This document shows positions 1 through 6,112 of a stretch of 12,388 nt of DNA, piece after piece; within the stretch, counting starts at the first letter, position 1, and every line of letters starts with the position of its first letter. Below the pieces are notes generated by a model that had not been told where the DNA came from, did not search any database, and saw only the letters and a program-made list of their open reading frames with translations. Both the position numbers and the translations under genes were made by a program. This stretch comes from Bacillota bacterium (GTDB lineage: Bacteria; Bacillota; UBA994; UBA5500): positions 1-12,388 of the forward strand of contig JAEZJZ010000084.1 in the NCBI GenBank assembly GCA_023436245.1, in the 5' to 3' direction.

Positions 1-62
1 GATTTGATCGGAAGGCCCGCTTTCTGCTTGCTGGAACTAAGCCACGAGCGCGCTGTCCACTG

Positions 63-1040
63 CTAGGGAACGTCCAGCGCATGCACCTGGAAGGGATCAT
101 CCTCTTCGCCTGCATTCACGTCAAACACAGCGAAATAGAGGCGTCTGCCGTCAGGCGACCAGAGCTGCCCCAGGATGGGGGCGCCAGCTGTCAGCTGTCG
201 CTGCTCTCGCCCATCTGCGGCCGCCAGCCAGAGGTCACCACTCACGCCGTCATCGCTTTGCAGGATGTAGGCGACTTGACCGCTCTCCGGCGGACGCACG
301 GCTACCGACTGTATCCCGCTCTCCACTATCACCTTGGCATCTGTCCCGTCTACGGCCGACAGTTGTCTCAGCGGACCGGCTGACAACGGCTCGGCCACAA
401 AGATGCGGTCCCCGGCCACATCAAATGCTTCGGCTATCGCGAGCGTAGCCAATCCTTGACCATCTGGCGACACGCCCGCAACGTAAGGAGGCTGCTCAGC
501 CGGGAAGCTGGCGAAAAAAACCCGCTCTCCGCTGGAGAGCTGCGACCAACTGAGGGCGCGAATCGATTCCGCCTGCACCACCTCCGCCCTTTCCTGACCC
601 TGCAAGTCAATGAGTTTCACTTTGTCTCCCACAACCACCGCCAACCGATCGCTATCCGGAGACCAGGCCAGCGGTCCGGCCACCTCGTCAGCCAAGATGC
701 GCCGCGCGTCGGAGCCATCGGGCCCAGCCAGCCACAAGCCCTCCGAACTCCAGGCCAAGTACCGACCATCTGGAGAGAACGTGGCATAGAAGCTGGTGGC
801 AGTGAACTGCAGAATCTTCTTGCCTTCGCCTCCGTCAACCGGCTGCAACCAACCTTCATTCCACTCGGGCTCAGACCGCACCACCAAGAGCCACTGGCCA
901 TCAATACTGACGGCCACCGGAGCGCCCCGCCCCAAGGCGATAGGTGTCGGCACCTCAGGCGGACTCGGCTCCCTGCAGGCTACGGCAAGAGTGGTCAACA
1001 GACAGATTGCACAGAGGAATAGCCTGCATCTATTTGTCAT
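63..1040 (-). CDS. TolB/PD40-type beta-propeller lipoprotein
   Basis: A 325-aa protein that probably sits outside the membrane as a lipid-anchored beta-propeller. Residues 1-22 form a signal peptide with a charged start (MTNRCR), a hydrophobic stretch and a lipobox-like end (LAVAC, Cys22), followed by a Pro-rich linker (REPSPPEVPTP). The rest contains repeated propeller-blade signatures of the PD40/TolB kind: FSPDGRYLAW (about 89-98), LAWSPDSDRLAV (about 124-135) and LWSPDGRRLYF near residue 295. The ATG is preceded by GTGAGGA at a short spacing (ACAA), supporting this start. Such lipoproteins usually act in protein-protein contacts or sensing; no catalytic residues are recognisable, so no specific function is claimed. 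It is divergent from the envelope protein at 1191. The -3 residue of the lipobox is Ala rather than the usual Leu, so lipidation is likely but not certain. Confidence 0.85.
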   Translation of the reverse strand: MTNRCRLFLCAICLLTTLAVACREPSPPEVPTPIALGRGAPVAVSIDGQWLLVVRSEPEWNEGWLQPVDGGEGKKILQFTATSFYATFSPDGRYLAWSSEGLWLAGPDGSDARRILADEVAGPLAWSPDSDRLAVVVGDKVKLIDLQGQERAEVVQAESIRALSWSQLSSGERVFFASFPAEQPPYVAGVSPDGQGLATLAIAEAFDVAGDRIFVAEPLSAGPLRQLSAVDGTDAKVIVESGIQSVAVRPPESGQVAYILQSDDGVSGDLWLAAADGREQRQLTAGAPILGQLWSPDGRRLYFAVFDVNAGEEDDPFQVHALDVP

Positions 1041-1100
1041 TTGTCCTCACTCCCAACTCCAGAGTACATTCAAGGCTAGTATCCCCAGACTGGGCGGCAA

Positions 1101-1119
1101 GTTGCTGCAACGCAGCAAC
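1101..1119. promoter_or_regulatory. Inverted repeat, possible operator between divergent genes
   Basis: A perfect 8-3-8 inverted repeat, GTTGCTGC-AAC-GCAGCAAC, lies in the 150-bp gap between the lipoprotein (minus) and the envelope protein (plus). It covers most of the -35 hexamer and part of the spacer of the candidate plus-strand promoter at 1102-1131, which is a typical position for a repressor site. It could instead be a hairpin in an RNA read from either side. Confidence 0.4.
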
Positions 1120-1131
1120 ATCCGGTAATAT
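1102..1131 (+). promoter_or_regulatory. Candidate sigma-A promoter for the envelope protein gene
   Basis: TTGCTG (1102-1107), an 18-bp spacer, and TAATAT (1126-1131), each matching the consensus at four of six positions. It would give a leader of about 50 nt to the ATG at 1191. The match is moderate and rests on spacing and location. Confidence 0.4.
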
Positions 1132-1190
1132 CCCCGTTCGGCCAGAGCGTAAGATCTGATGGATAGACAAGGCCGTCGGGGAGGATGACT

Positions 1191-2333
1191 ATGCCAATCA
1201 AGAGACGATTGCTGTTACTGCTGCTGCCAATCCTAATCCTCAGCGCTGTCGCCACCATCCTTTGGCGACAGCAGATTGATCTCCGGGCTCGGACGCCGCT
1301 CATAGCAGAGCTCGGTTTTTTTCGCGACGATTGGCAGCCAACTGTCCAGGTCACCGACCAGGCGGCACTGCGCCTGCTGGGAAGTGCTTTCGAGCAAGCG
1401 AGCACCATACCGGCAGCCCCACAAAACGGCGAGGCACCGTTCTATCGCCTGCGGATGCAATATGTTGATGGCGCTGCCGAATACCTCATCGCCCATGACC
1501 TGCGTGTTGTTACCGCGACGGAGGACAGCGAAATCGTGCTCGGTGCGACGGCCCTACAGGAGCTTGCCCAGCGCGTGGCTCTGTTGAAGCGTCTGCAGTT
1601 TGGCGAGCTGCTGCCTTGGTCGGAAGTGAGCCAGCTCATTCCTCGCTACAGCACCTTTTCCATCACCGACCTGGAAACAGGATTGACCTGGCGCGCTCAG
1701 CGCCGCGCCGGCTCGCAGCATGCAGATGTTCAACCGCTGAGCAAGGCGGACACGGCTACACTGAAAACTGTTTATGCCGGAAGCTGGAGCTGGAATCGTC
1801 GGGCCGTGATCGTCGAGTACGCCGGCAGACGAATCGCTGCCTCAGTTAACGGGATGCCGCACGGTTCCGGGGCGCTGCCCAATGGCTTTCCCGGTCACCA
1901 CTGCCTGCATTTCTTGGGCAGCACCACCCATGGCGGCGACAACCTGGATCCTGTCCATCAGCTGATGGTTCACCGGGCCGCCGGGGAGCTCTGTGAGTAT
2001 CTGGATCAGGCGGCGCCAGAAGAATTGCAGATTCTGGCCCTGGAGATGGCCGGTCAGGGAGAGAAGGCTATCGTCAGTCTGCTCACCAATAACCAAGCGG
2101 TGTCATCCGCAGGCTTGGTAGACCAGATTCGGGACATACGCATCTGGTCACAGCGAATCAGCCCCGCCTCTGGCGGCACCCTGCGCGGCAACTACAATGT
2201 TAGTGTGTACTTTTCCGGTGACGCGCGCGAATACCGCCTGAACGTCACTCTCACCTGTCGCTATCACGGATACCTGGGCAAATGGCTAGTTGAGCCGGAT
2301 TACCTGCAGCAACTGCTCAGTGCAAGAGGTTAA
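1191..2333 (+). CDS. Membrane-anchored envelope protein with a conserved His/Cys module (possible L,D-transpeptidase-like)
   Basis: About 380 aa. An in-frame ATG at 1185 touches the RBS GGGGAGG (1178-1184); the ATG at 1191 sits 6 nt after it and is the better start. Residues 1-24 are an uncleaved-looking signal anchor (MPIKRR then Leu/Ile-rich). The region about 155-270 is the recognisable part: DLETGLTWRAQRRAGSQHADVQ, then GMPHG (His224), FPGHHCLHF (His236, His237, Cys238) and GSTTH. From memory this module recurs at the end of peptidoglycan-binding (LysM-type) proteins of Bacillota. The spacing of His and H-x-C-[IL] recalls the catalytic SHGC motif of YkuD L,D-transpeptidases, but that link is inference. 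The C-terminal 100 residues are not recognised. A role in the cell wall is plausible; the enzymatic activity is unproven. Confidence 0.8.
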   Translation: MPIKRRLLLLLLPILILSAVATILWRQQIDLRARTPLIAELGFFRDDWQPTVQVTDQAALRLLGSAFEQASTIPAAPQNGEAPFYRLRMQYVDGAAEYLIAHDLRVVTATEDSEIVLGATALQELAQRVALLKRLQFGELLPWSEVSQLIPRYSTFSITDLETGLTWRAQRRAGSQHADVQPLSKADTATLKTVYAGSWSWNRRAVIVEYAGRRIAASVNGMPHGSGALPNGFPGHHCLHFLGSTTHGGDNLDPVHQLMVHRAAGELCEYLDQAAPEELQILALEMAGQGEKAIVSLLTNNQAVSSAGLVDQIRDIRIWSQRISPASGGTLRGNYNVSVYFSGDAREYRLNVTLTCRYHGYLGKWLVEPDYLQQLLSARG

Positions 2334-2334
2334 G

Positions 2335-2385
2335 GAAAAGGGCTACTCTAATCCTGTCGAAATGACAGGAATGCAGAGTAGCCCT
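2335..2385 (-). terminator. Rho-independent terminator of the lepB operon
   Basis: An 11-bp inverted repeat, AGGGCTACTCT (2339-2349) with AGAGTAGCCCT (2375-2385), encloses a second 6-bp stem, CCTGTC (2353-2358) with GACAGG (2364-2369), giving a nested hairpin. Read on the minus strand, the stem is followed by TTTT (2339-2336). It lies 11 nt after the stop of the distal lepB and directly after the stop of the convergent plus-strand gene, so it may also act on that transcript even though the plus side has no T-run. Confidence 0.85.
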
Positions 2386-2396
2386 GATGACTTGCC

Positions 2397-2918
2397 TCAT
2401 TTGCGAATCAGGCGAATCTGATTGAGCGGCCAGTAGACGACCTCGGCCCGGCCGATCAGTTGGTTGTAGCCGACCAGCCCCACGCTCGGGTTACGACTGT
2501 CCTTGCTGACCGGACGATTGTCGCCGAGCAGAAAGAGATGGTCCGGCGTGACGGTGACGGGTGCGTGCGTACCAGGGGTGGTCACTGTCAGGTATGGCTC
2601 GATCAGCTTCTGGCCGTTCAGCCACACGGCCCCCTCCCGAATCTCCACCGTGTCTCCCGGTTCACCGATCACCCGCTTGATCAGCGGTTTGGCCTCTCCC
2701 GGAATGCGCACCAGCACGACGTCACCCCGGCGAGGTGGACGCAACCGATAGACGAGCTTGTTGACGTAGACGCGCTCAAACTCATGGATAGTCGTTTCCA
2801 TCGAAGTCTGGAGGATTTGATACGGCTCGATCAGCAATCCCCGGAGTAGCAACGCCAGCACCACCGCCAGCAACAGCGCCTTGGCCCAACCGATCAGCTC
2901 TTGGCGCACTCTATTCAT
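2397..2918 (-). CDS. lepB: Signal peptidase I (distal paralogue)
   Basis: A 173-aa type I signal peptidase, which removes signal peptides from exported preproteins at the outer face of the cytoplasmic membrane. One N-terminal membrane segment (about 11-30) is followed by the catalytic Ser39 in QTSM, the general base Lys81 in LIKRVIG, the RRGDVV box (about 63-68) and the GDNRxxSKDSR box (132-142). The size matches the short Bacillus SipS/SipT type. The start is an ATG with AGAGGTG 7 nt upstream. The Ser box reads SMETTI where the family normally has SMxPTL, so the Pro is replaced by Thr; the catalytic pair is intact and the enzyme is probably active. It is the last gene of the trpS-lepB-lepB block, 93 bp after its paralogue and ahead of the terminator at 2335-2385. 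Confidence 0.95.
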   Translation of the reverse strand: MNRVRQELIGWAKALLLAVVLALLLRGLLIEPYQILQTSMETTIHEFERVYVNKLVYRLRPPRRGDVVLVRIPGEAKPLIKRVIGEPGDTVEIREGAVWLNGQKLIEPYLTVTTPGTHAPVTVTPDHLFLLGDNRPVSKDSRNPSVGLVGYNQLIGRAEVVYWPLNQIRLIRK

Positions 2919-3011
2919 GCGAGTTCACCTCTATAGCAGTTTCGCAGAACTGCGATCTAATAGGGCATTTCCACTTGCCAGTTCTTGCCGCTATCTATTC
3001 TAAGTGAATGC

Positions 3012-3536
3012 CTAACGCGAGATAAGACGCAAGGCTGTCAATGGCCAGTAGACGACCATCGCCTTGCCTGTCACCCGGCTATATTCGATGAAGCCAACAG
3101 ATGAGTAGCGGCTGTCCCGGCTGGCCTGGCGATTGTCGCCGAGCACAAAAACGCTTTGCTCTGGTACGTCTACCGGGCCATAACTGCCCGCCGTTTCCCC
3201 GGCCAGATACGGCTCATCCAGCTTCTCTCCGTTGATCCAGACAGCGCCCGCCTTGATTTCCACCTGTTCACCGGGTAGTCCAATCACGCGCTTGATAATG
3301 GATATGCCTTCGCCGGGCAGAGGAACAACCACCACATCACCTCTCTGCGGCGGATGCAGCCGATAAACAATGCGGTTCAGGAACAAGCGTTCATCATGGT
3401 GCAAGGTTGGCAGCATGGAAGTGCCATCCACCCGGTAGGGCTGCAGTAGCAGCGAACGAATGGCCACCGCCATCACCAAAGCAATTACCAAGGCACGTCC
3501 CCACTCCAGCAACTCGCGACGGGTCCCTTCTGTCAT
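3012..3536 (-). CDS. lepB: Signal peptidase I (proximal paralogue)
   Basis: About 174 aa from the ATG at 3536. In-frame GTG codons at 3545 and 3539 are also possible, but GAGAGG (3550-3545) overlaps the first GTG and lies 8 nt before the ATG. It carries every type I signal peptidase box: a single N-terminal membrane span, GTSMLPTL with catalytic Ser40, QRGDVV, IIKRVIG with catalytic Lys82, and VLGDNRxxSRDSR (numbers from the ATG). Compared with the downstream copy, its Ser box keeps the canonical PTL. The two proteins align along their whole length with the same spacing, so they come from a gene duplication. It follows trpS by 90 bp with no visible terminator, so it may be cotranscribed with it. 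Confidence 0.95.
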   Translation of the reverse strand: MTEGTRRELLEWGRALVIALVMAVAIRSLLLQPYRVDGTSMLPTLHHDERLFLNRIVYRLHPPQRGDVVVVPLPGEGISIIKRVIGLPGEQVEIKAGAVWINGEKLDEPYLAGETAGSYGPVDVPEQSVFVLGDNRQASRDSRYSSVGFIEYSRVTGKAMVVYWPLTALRLISR

Positions 3537-3626
3537 CACGAACACCTCTCACTCGTCTTCGCTGTCCAACTGGTAGATACTCGATAATCCTCTCTATACT
3601 ACCATAGATTGGACGCTGGCTCCACG

Positions 3627-4613
3627 TCACCTGTGACGAGTGATCAGGCCCATCACTTCCCGCACCCGCGCCAAGGTGGGTGCGGCCGCCTGCTCGGCCT
3701 GCAAAGCGCCATGCTGGAGGATATCCAGCACTTCTCCGGAATCGATCAACTGCCGGAAGCGTTCCTGGATCGGCTCCAGAGTGGCCACCACGGCATCAAT
3801 CACGCCTTTCTTCAGTGCCCCATAACCCTGCCCGGCATAGCGCTCCTCCAGGGCTGGAATAGTTTCGCCTGAGCAGAGTGAGTGAATGACCAGCAAGTTA
3901 CTCACTCCCGGCTTCTGCTGCAGATCGTAACGCACTGTCCCCTCACTGTCCGTCACCGCGCGGTTGATCTTCTTCTTCACGGTGGAAGCATCGTCCAGCA
4001 TGGAGATGTGCGTGTTGGCCGGGGCGCTCTTGCTCATTTTCTTCTCCGGCTCCAAGAGGGACATGATCCTGGCGCCCACGCTGGCGATCACCGGCTCAGG
4101 CACGGTAAAGATGTCACCATAGCGGTTGTTGAAGCGGATGGCTATGTCCCGGGACAGCTCCAGATGTTGCTTCTGGTCTTCCCCGACCGGCACTAGGTCC
4201 GTCTGATAAAGCAGGATATCCGCCGCCATCAGGGTCGGATAAGTGAAGAGCCCTACCGTGACTGACTCCTGCCCCTCGGATTTCTCTTTGAACTGGGTCA
4301 TGCGACTGAGTTCCCCCATGTAGCTGTTGCACTGCAGCAGCCACGCCAGTTCGGAATGGGCCGCGACATGCGACTGGATGAACAGCGTGGACTTCTTCGG
4401 GTCAATGCCCATCGCCAGGTAAAGCGCAGCCAGGGTTACCGCCTGCTCGCGCAGCACGCCCGCATCGTTCGGCACGGTCAAAGCATGCAGATCCACCACG
4501 GCATAGAAACACTGGTGATCATCCTGCATGGCCACAAAGTGGCGCATAGCCCCCAAGTAGTTACCAAGCGTGATGATTCCGCTGGGCTGAACGCCCGAGA
4601 ACACTTTCTTCAT
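3627..4613 (-). CDS. trpS: Tryptophan--tRNA ligase
   Basis: A class Ic aminoacyl-tRNA synthetase that charges tRNA-Trp in the cytoplasm; about 328 aa, the usual length. The HIGH-equivalent segment is PSGIITLGNYLGA (about 10-22). Also present are MTQFKEKS, YPTLMAADILLY, the VGEDQKQHLELSRD stretch that shapes the active site, GARIMSL, and the KMSKS loop (about 192-196) written KKMSKSAP. Two adjacent ATGs are possible: AAGGAGG (4627-4621) is 4 nt from the first (4616) and 7 nt from the second (4613), so the second is preferred. Expression is controlled by the T-box leader immediately upstream. The lepB pair follows on the same strand. Confidence 0.98.
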   Translation of the reverse strand: MKKVFSGVQPSGIITLGNYLGAMRHFVAMQDDHQCFYAVVDLHALTVPNDAGVLREQAVTLAALYLAMGIDPKKSTLFIQSHVAAHSELAWLLQCNSYMGELSRMTQFKEKSEGQESVTVGLFTYPTLMAADILLYQTDLVPVGEDQKQHLELSRDIAIRFNNRYGDIFTVPEPVIASVGARIMSLLEPEKKMSKSAPANTHISMLDDASTVKKKINRAVTDSEGTVRYDLQQKPGVSNLLVIHSLCSGETIPALEERYAGQGYGALKKGVIDAVVATLEPIQERFRQLIDSGEVLDILQHGALQAEQAAAPTLARVREVMGLITRHR

Positions 4614-4616
4614 CAT

Positions 4617-4869
4617 AGTCCCTCCTTAGTATGCAAAAAACTCCGCCCCTGCTCGGGACGGAGTTACTCCGCGGTACCACCCAAATTCGCCCTCTCGGAC
4701 GCACTCTCGCGGCAGGTTAGCTGCCTACCTTTAACGCAGGCGGACGCCGGATCGAAATCCGGAGCGCTCCTGGGCCCAGTGTCGGATGATGCCCGCTGCC
4801 GATCCTTCCACCGCCGTCGGCTCGCTCGTTGCGGGCGATTCAGCCTCTTCCCATTCACTGCACTATCTT
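4617..4869 (-). promoter_or_regulatory. T-box riboswitch, tryptophan-specific, of trpS
   Basis: A leader of about 250 nt that binds uncharged tRNA-Trp and then prevents termination. The T-box itself, GGGTGGTACCGCGG, is at 4682-4669 and can pair with the downstream CTCCGTCCC to form the antiterminator, which competes with the terminator at 4664-4635. Stem I is visible: GCCCGC (4836-4831) pairs with GCGGGC (4796-4791), and GCCGA (4821-4817) with TCGGC (4802-4798) around the GGCGGTG apical loop. A UGG triplet at 4778-4776, followed by a purine on the 3' side of Stem I, is the expected Trp specifier codon. Further stems are CCGGAT/ATCCGG (4762-4747) and GGCAG/CTGCC (4725-4711). The 5' end is inferred from the promoter. 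Confidence 0.95.
4635..4664 (-). terminator. T-box regulated intrinsic terminator
   Basis: ACTCCGTCCC (4664-4655), loop GAGCA, GGGGCGGAGT (4649-4640), then six T (4640-4635). The 10-bp stem pairs fully with one G-U. Its 5' arm is shared with the antiterminator, so it is the conditional element of the T-box. Confidence 0.95.
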
Positions 4870-4876
4870 ACTCATA

Positions 4877-4905
4877 AATCTACAACCAGGGAGGGAGAAA
4901 GTCAA
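4877..4905 (-). promoter_or_regulatory. Sigma-A promoter of trpS
   Basis: TTGACT (4905-4900), exactly 17 bp, then TAGATT (4882-4877). The start site should fall near 4869, matching the beginning of the T-box leader. The -35 lies only 19 bp past the stop codon of the TIGR04076 gene. Confidence 0.8.
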
Positions 4906-4924
4906 GGTCAGCGCGGCTATTCCG

Positions 4925-5167
4925 CTATTCCTCCACCGCCTTCTCCAGTCGAAAGACAACTGGATTGTCCGCATCCGGGCAGGCCACATCCACATCGAAG
5001 CTGGGCCGACCGTCAAAGCGGAGCATTTGAACCCAAGGCAGCAAGGAACAGAAAGCGCTCAGACAGACTCCGTCAATCGTCTTGTCTGCAAGTAACCAAC
5101 TGTCTCCGGGCTGATGTCCCTGTGAGCAATGTCCGTGACAGGACTTCACCGTGATTTTCACCTGCAT
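4925..5167 (-). CDS. TIGR04076 family protein
   Basis: An 80-aa protein recognisable as TIGR04076 from its layout: MQVKITV at the start, the GHCSQGHQPGDSWLL segment, GVCLSAFCSLLPWVQMLRFDG in the middle, and ACPDADNPVVFRLE at the end. The family is small, cytoplasmic and without an assigned function; conserved Cys residues (here in SCHGHC, DGVCLSAFC and ACPD) suggest metal binding or redox use, which is inference. The ATG begins 3 nt after the stop of the upstream GNAT fusion gene and has no strong RBS of its own, so translation is probably coupled. No terminator is seen between its stop and the trpS promoter. Confidence 0.85.
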   Translation of the reverse strand: MQVKITVKSCHGHCSQGHQPGDSWLLADKTIDGVCLSAFCSLLPWVQMLRFDGRPSFDVDVACPDADNPVVFRLEKAVEE

Positions 5168-5170
5168 GGT

Positions 5171-5956
5171 CTACTCAAACCGCCTCTCGAGCAACCAGGC
5201 ATCTTCCCATTTGTGGCGCAGCAGGATTCTGCCCATCTGCTTCACCCGCTCAAAGCCAAGCTGCTCAAAGACAGCAAGCGGGCCGTTGGGATAAGGTGTC
5301 TCCACCCCGCTGATCACAGAGACGCCAGCGAAGCCACGCTCCCTCGCCTGATGCAGCAGGTGCCGCAGCAAGCTCTCCCGGTAGTCCTGCTCCAAGCCCC
5401 ACTCGATCGGGCTGTAGAGACAAGTGATGAACAGGCAATCGCGCCGCCGCTCACCGATCGGGTAAGGAATAAGCGTCTCCGGCAGTGCCTCGACGAAGCC
5501 GACCACCCGGCCACCAGCGTAACCGACCAACCCAGAGAACCCATCCGACCCTTGGGTTGCTGTCAGCCAACCGGCCTTCTGCTGTGCCTGCTCTTCCGTC
5601 AGCCTGGGTAGGCAACTGGCAAAGGCTCGCCCGCAGCTTCCAGCATTGAGCACCTCAACTCTCTCCACCTCGCCCGCCGGTTTTGGATCGTATTCTTGTT
5701 CCCCCGGCAACGGCCCACGCAGCCGATAGCTTTCTGCCATCTGCTCTGGAGACCCAGGAAAGGTGAGTTGGAAATCGCCGATCACCACTGCCCCTGGAAC
5801 GAAGACGTTGTACCGTTCCGCCAACTCTGGTCGGTCGCTGATGTCAATAGACCGGAACGGCAACTGCAGCAGTTCTGCCGCTTGGCTTGCCTTCTCCTCG
5901 AAGTAGGTTCCTGGGCATTGCCGCCCGAAGTGCAGATAGAGCAGTTCTTCAGCCAA
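5171..5956 (-). CDS. Thioredoxin-like/GNAT acetyltransferase fusion protein
   Basis: A 261-aa cytoplasmic protein of two parts. Residues 1 to about 75 look like a thioredoxin fold: LLYLHFGRQCPGTYF (single Cys14, CPGT in place of CxxC) and a cis-Pro-like VPGAVVIG, then an AES-YR helix. Residues about 103-255 look like a GNAT N-acetyltransferase: GRVVGFVEA beta strand, the DCLFITCLYS strand, the RESLLRHLLHQARERGFAGVSV helix, and the closing AVFEQLGFERVK. The substrate is unknown. Bacillus YoaP combines the same two kinds of domain in the opposite order, as I recall it. The start is a TTG: GGGGAGG (5970-5964) is 7 nt upstream and no better ATG exists. It is first in a two-gene unit with the TIGR04076 gene. 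The N-terminal fold is less certain than the GNAT part. Confidence 0.75.
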   Translation of the reverse strand: MAEELLYLHFGRQCPGTYFEEKASQAAELLQLPFRSIDISDRPELAERYNVFVPGAVVIGDFQLTFPGSPEQMAESYRLRGPLPGEQEYDPKPAGEVERVEVLNAGSCGRAFASCLPRLTEEQAQQKAGWLTATQGSDGFSGLVGYAGGRVVGFVEALPETLIPYPIGERRRDCLFITCLYSPIEWGLEQDYRESLLRHLLHQARERGFAGVSVISGVETPYPNGPLAVFEQLGFERVKQMGRILLRHKWEDAWLLERRFE

Positions 5957-5963
5957 GATAGTC

Positions 5964-5970
5964 CCTCCCC
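5964..5970 (-). promoter_or_regulatory. RBS fixing a TTG start
   Basis: GGGGAGG lies 7 nt before the TTG at 5956. The following GACTAT spacer is the same as that before trpS, which supports a genuine initiation region. Confidence 0.75.
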
Positions 5971-5993
5971 ATTTGGTTCACTCTTCCATGTAT

Positions 5994-6022
5994 ATTCTAC
6001 AGAGAACATACGTTTGTGGCAA
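5994..6022 (-). promoter_or_regulatory. Sigma-A promoter of the GNAT-TIGR04076 unit
   Basis: TTGCCA (6022-6017), 17 bp, TAGAAT (5999-5994, five of six to consensus). It predicts a short leader of about 30 nt before the TTG start at 5956. Confidence 0.75.
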
Positions 6023-6066
6023 GAAGGAAGACGGTTGGTCCTGCAGAATGCAGCTCCCGGCAGCGA

Positions 6067-6107
6067 GCGAGCCGCAGGGATTGCCTCTCTGCAATCCTGC
6101 GGCTCGC
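6067..6107. terminator. Strong hairpin after tex
   Basis: GCGAGCCGCAGG-G-ATTGC (6067-6084, one extra G) pairs with GCAATCCTGCGGCTCGC (6091-6107) over 17 bp, with a CTCTCT loop. It lies 6 nt past the tex stop and so is placed as a terminator, but neither side has a T-run. It may work as a transcript-stabilising or Rho-associated hairpin instead. Confidence 0.55.
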
Positions 6108-6112
6108 AGCAA

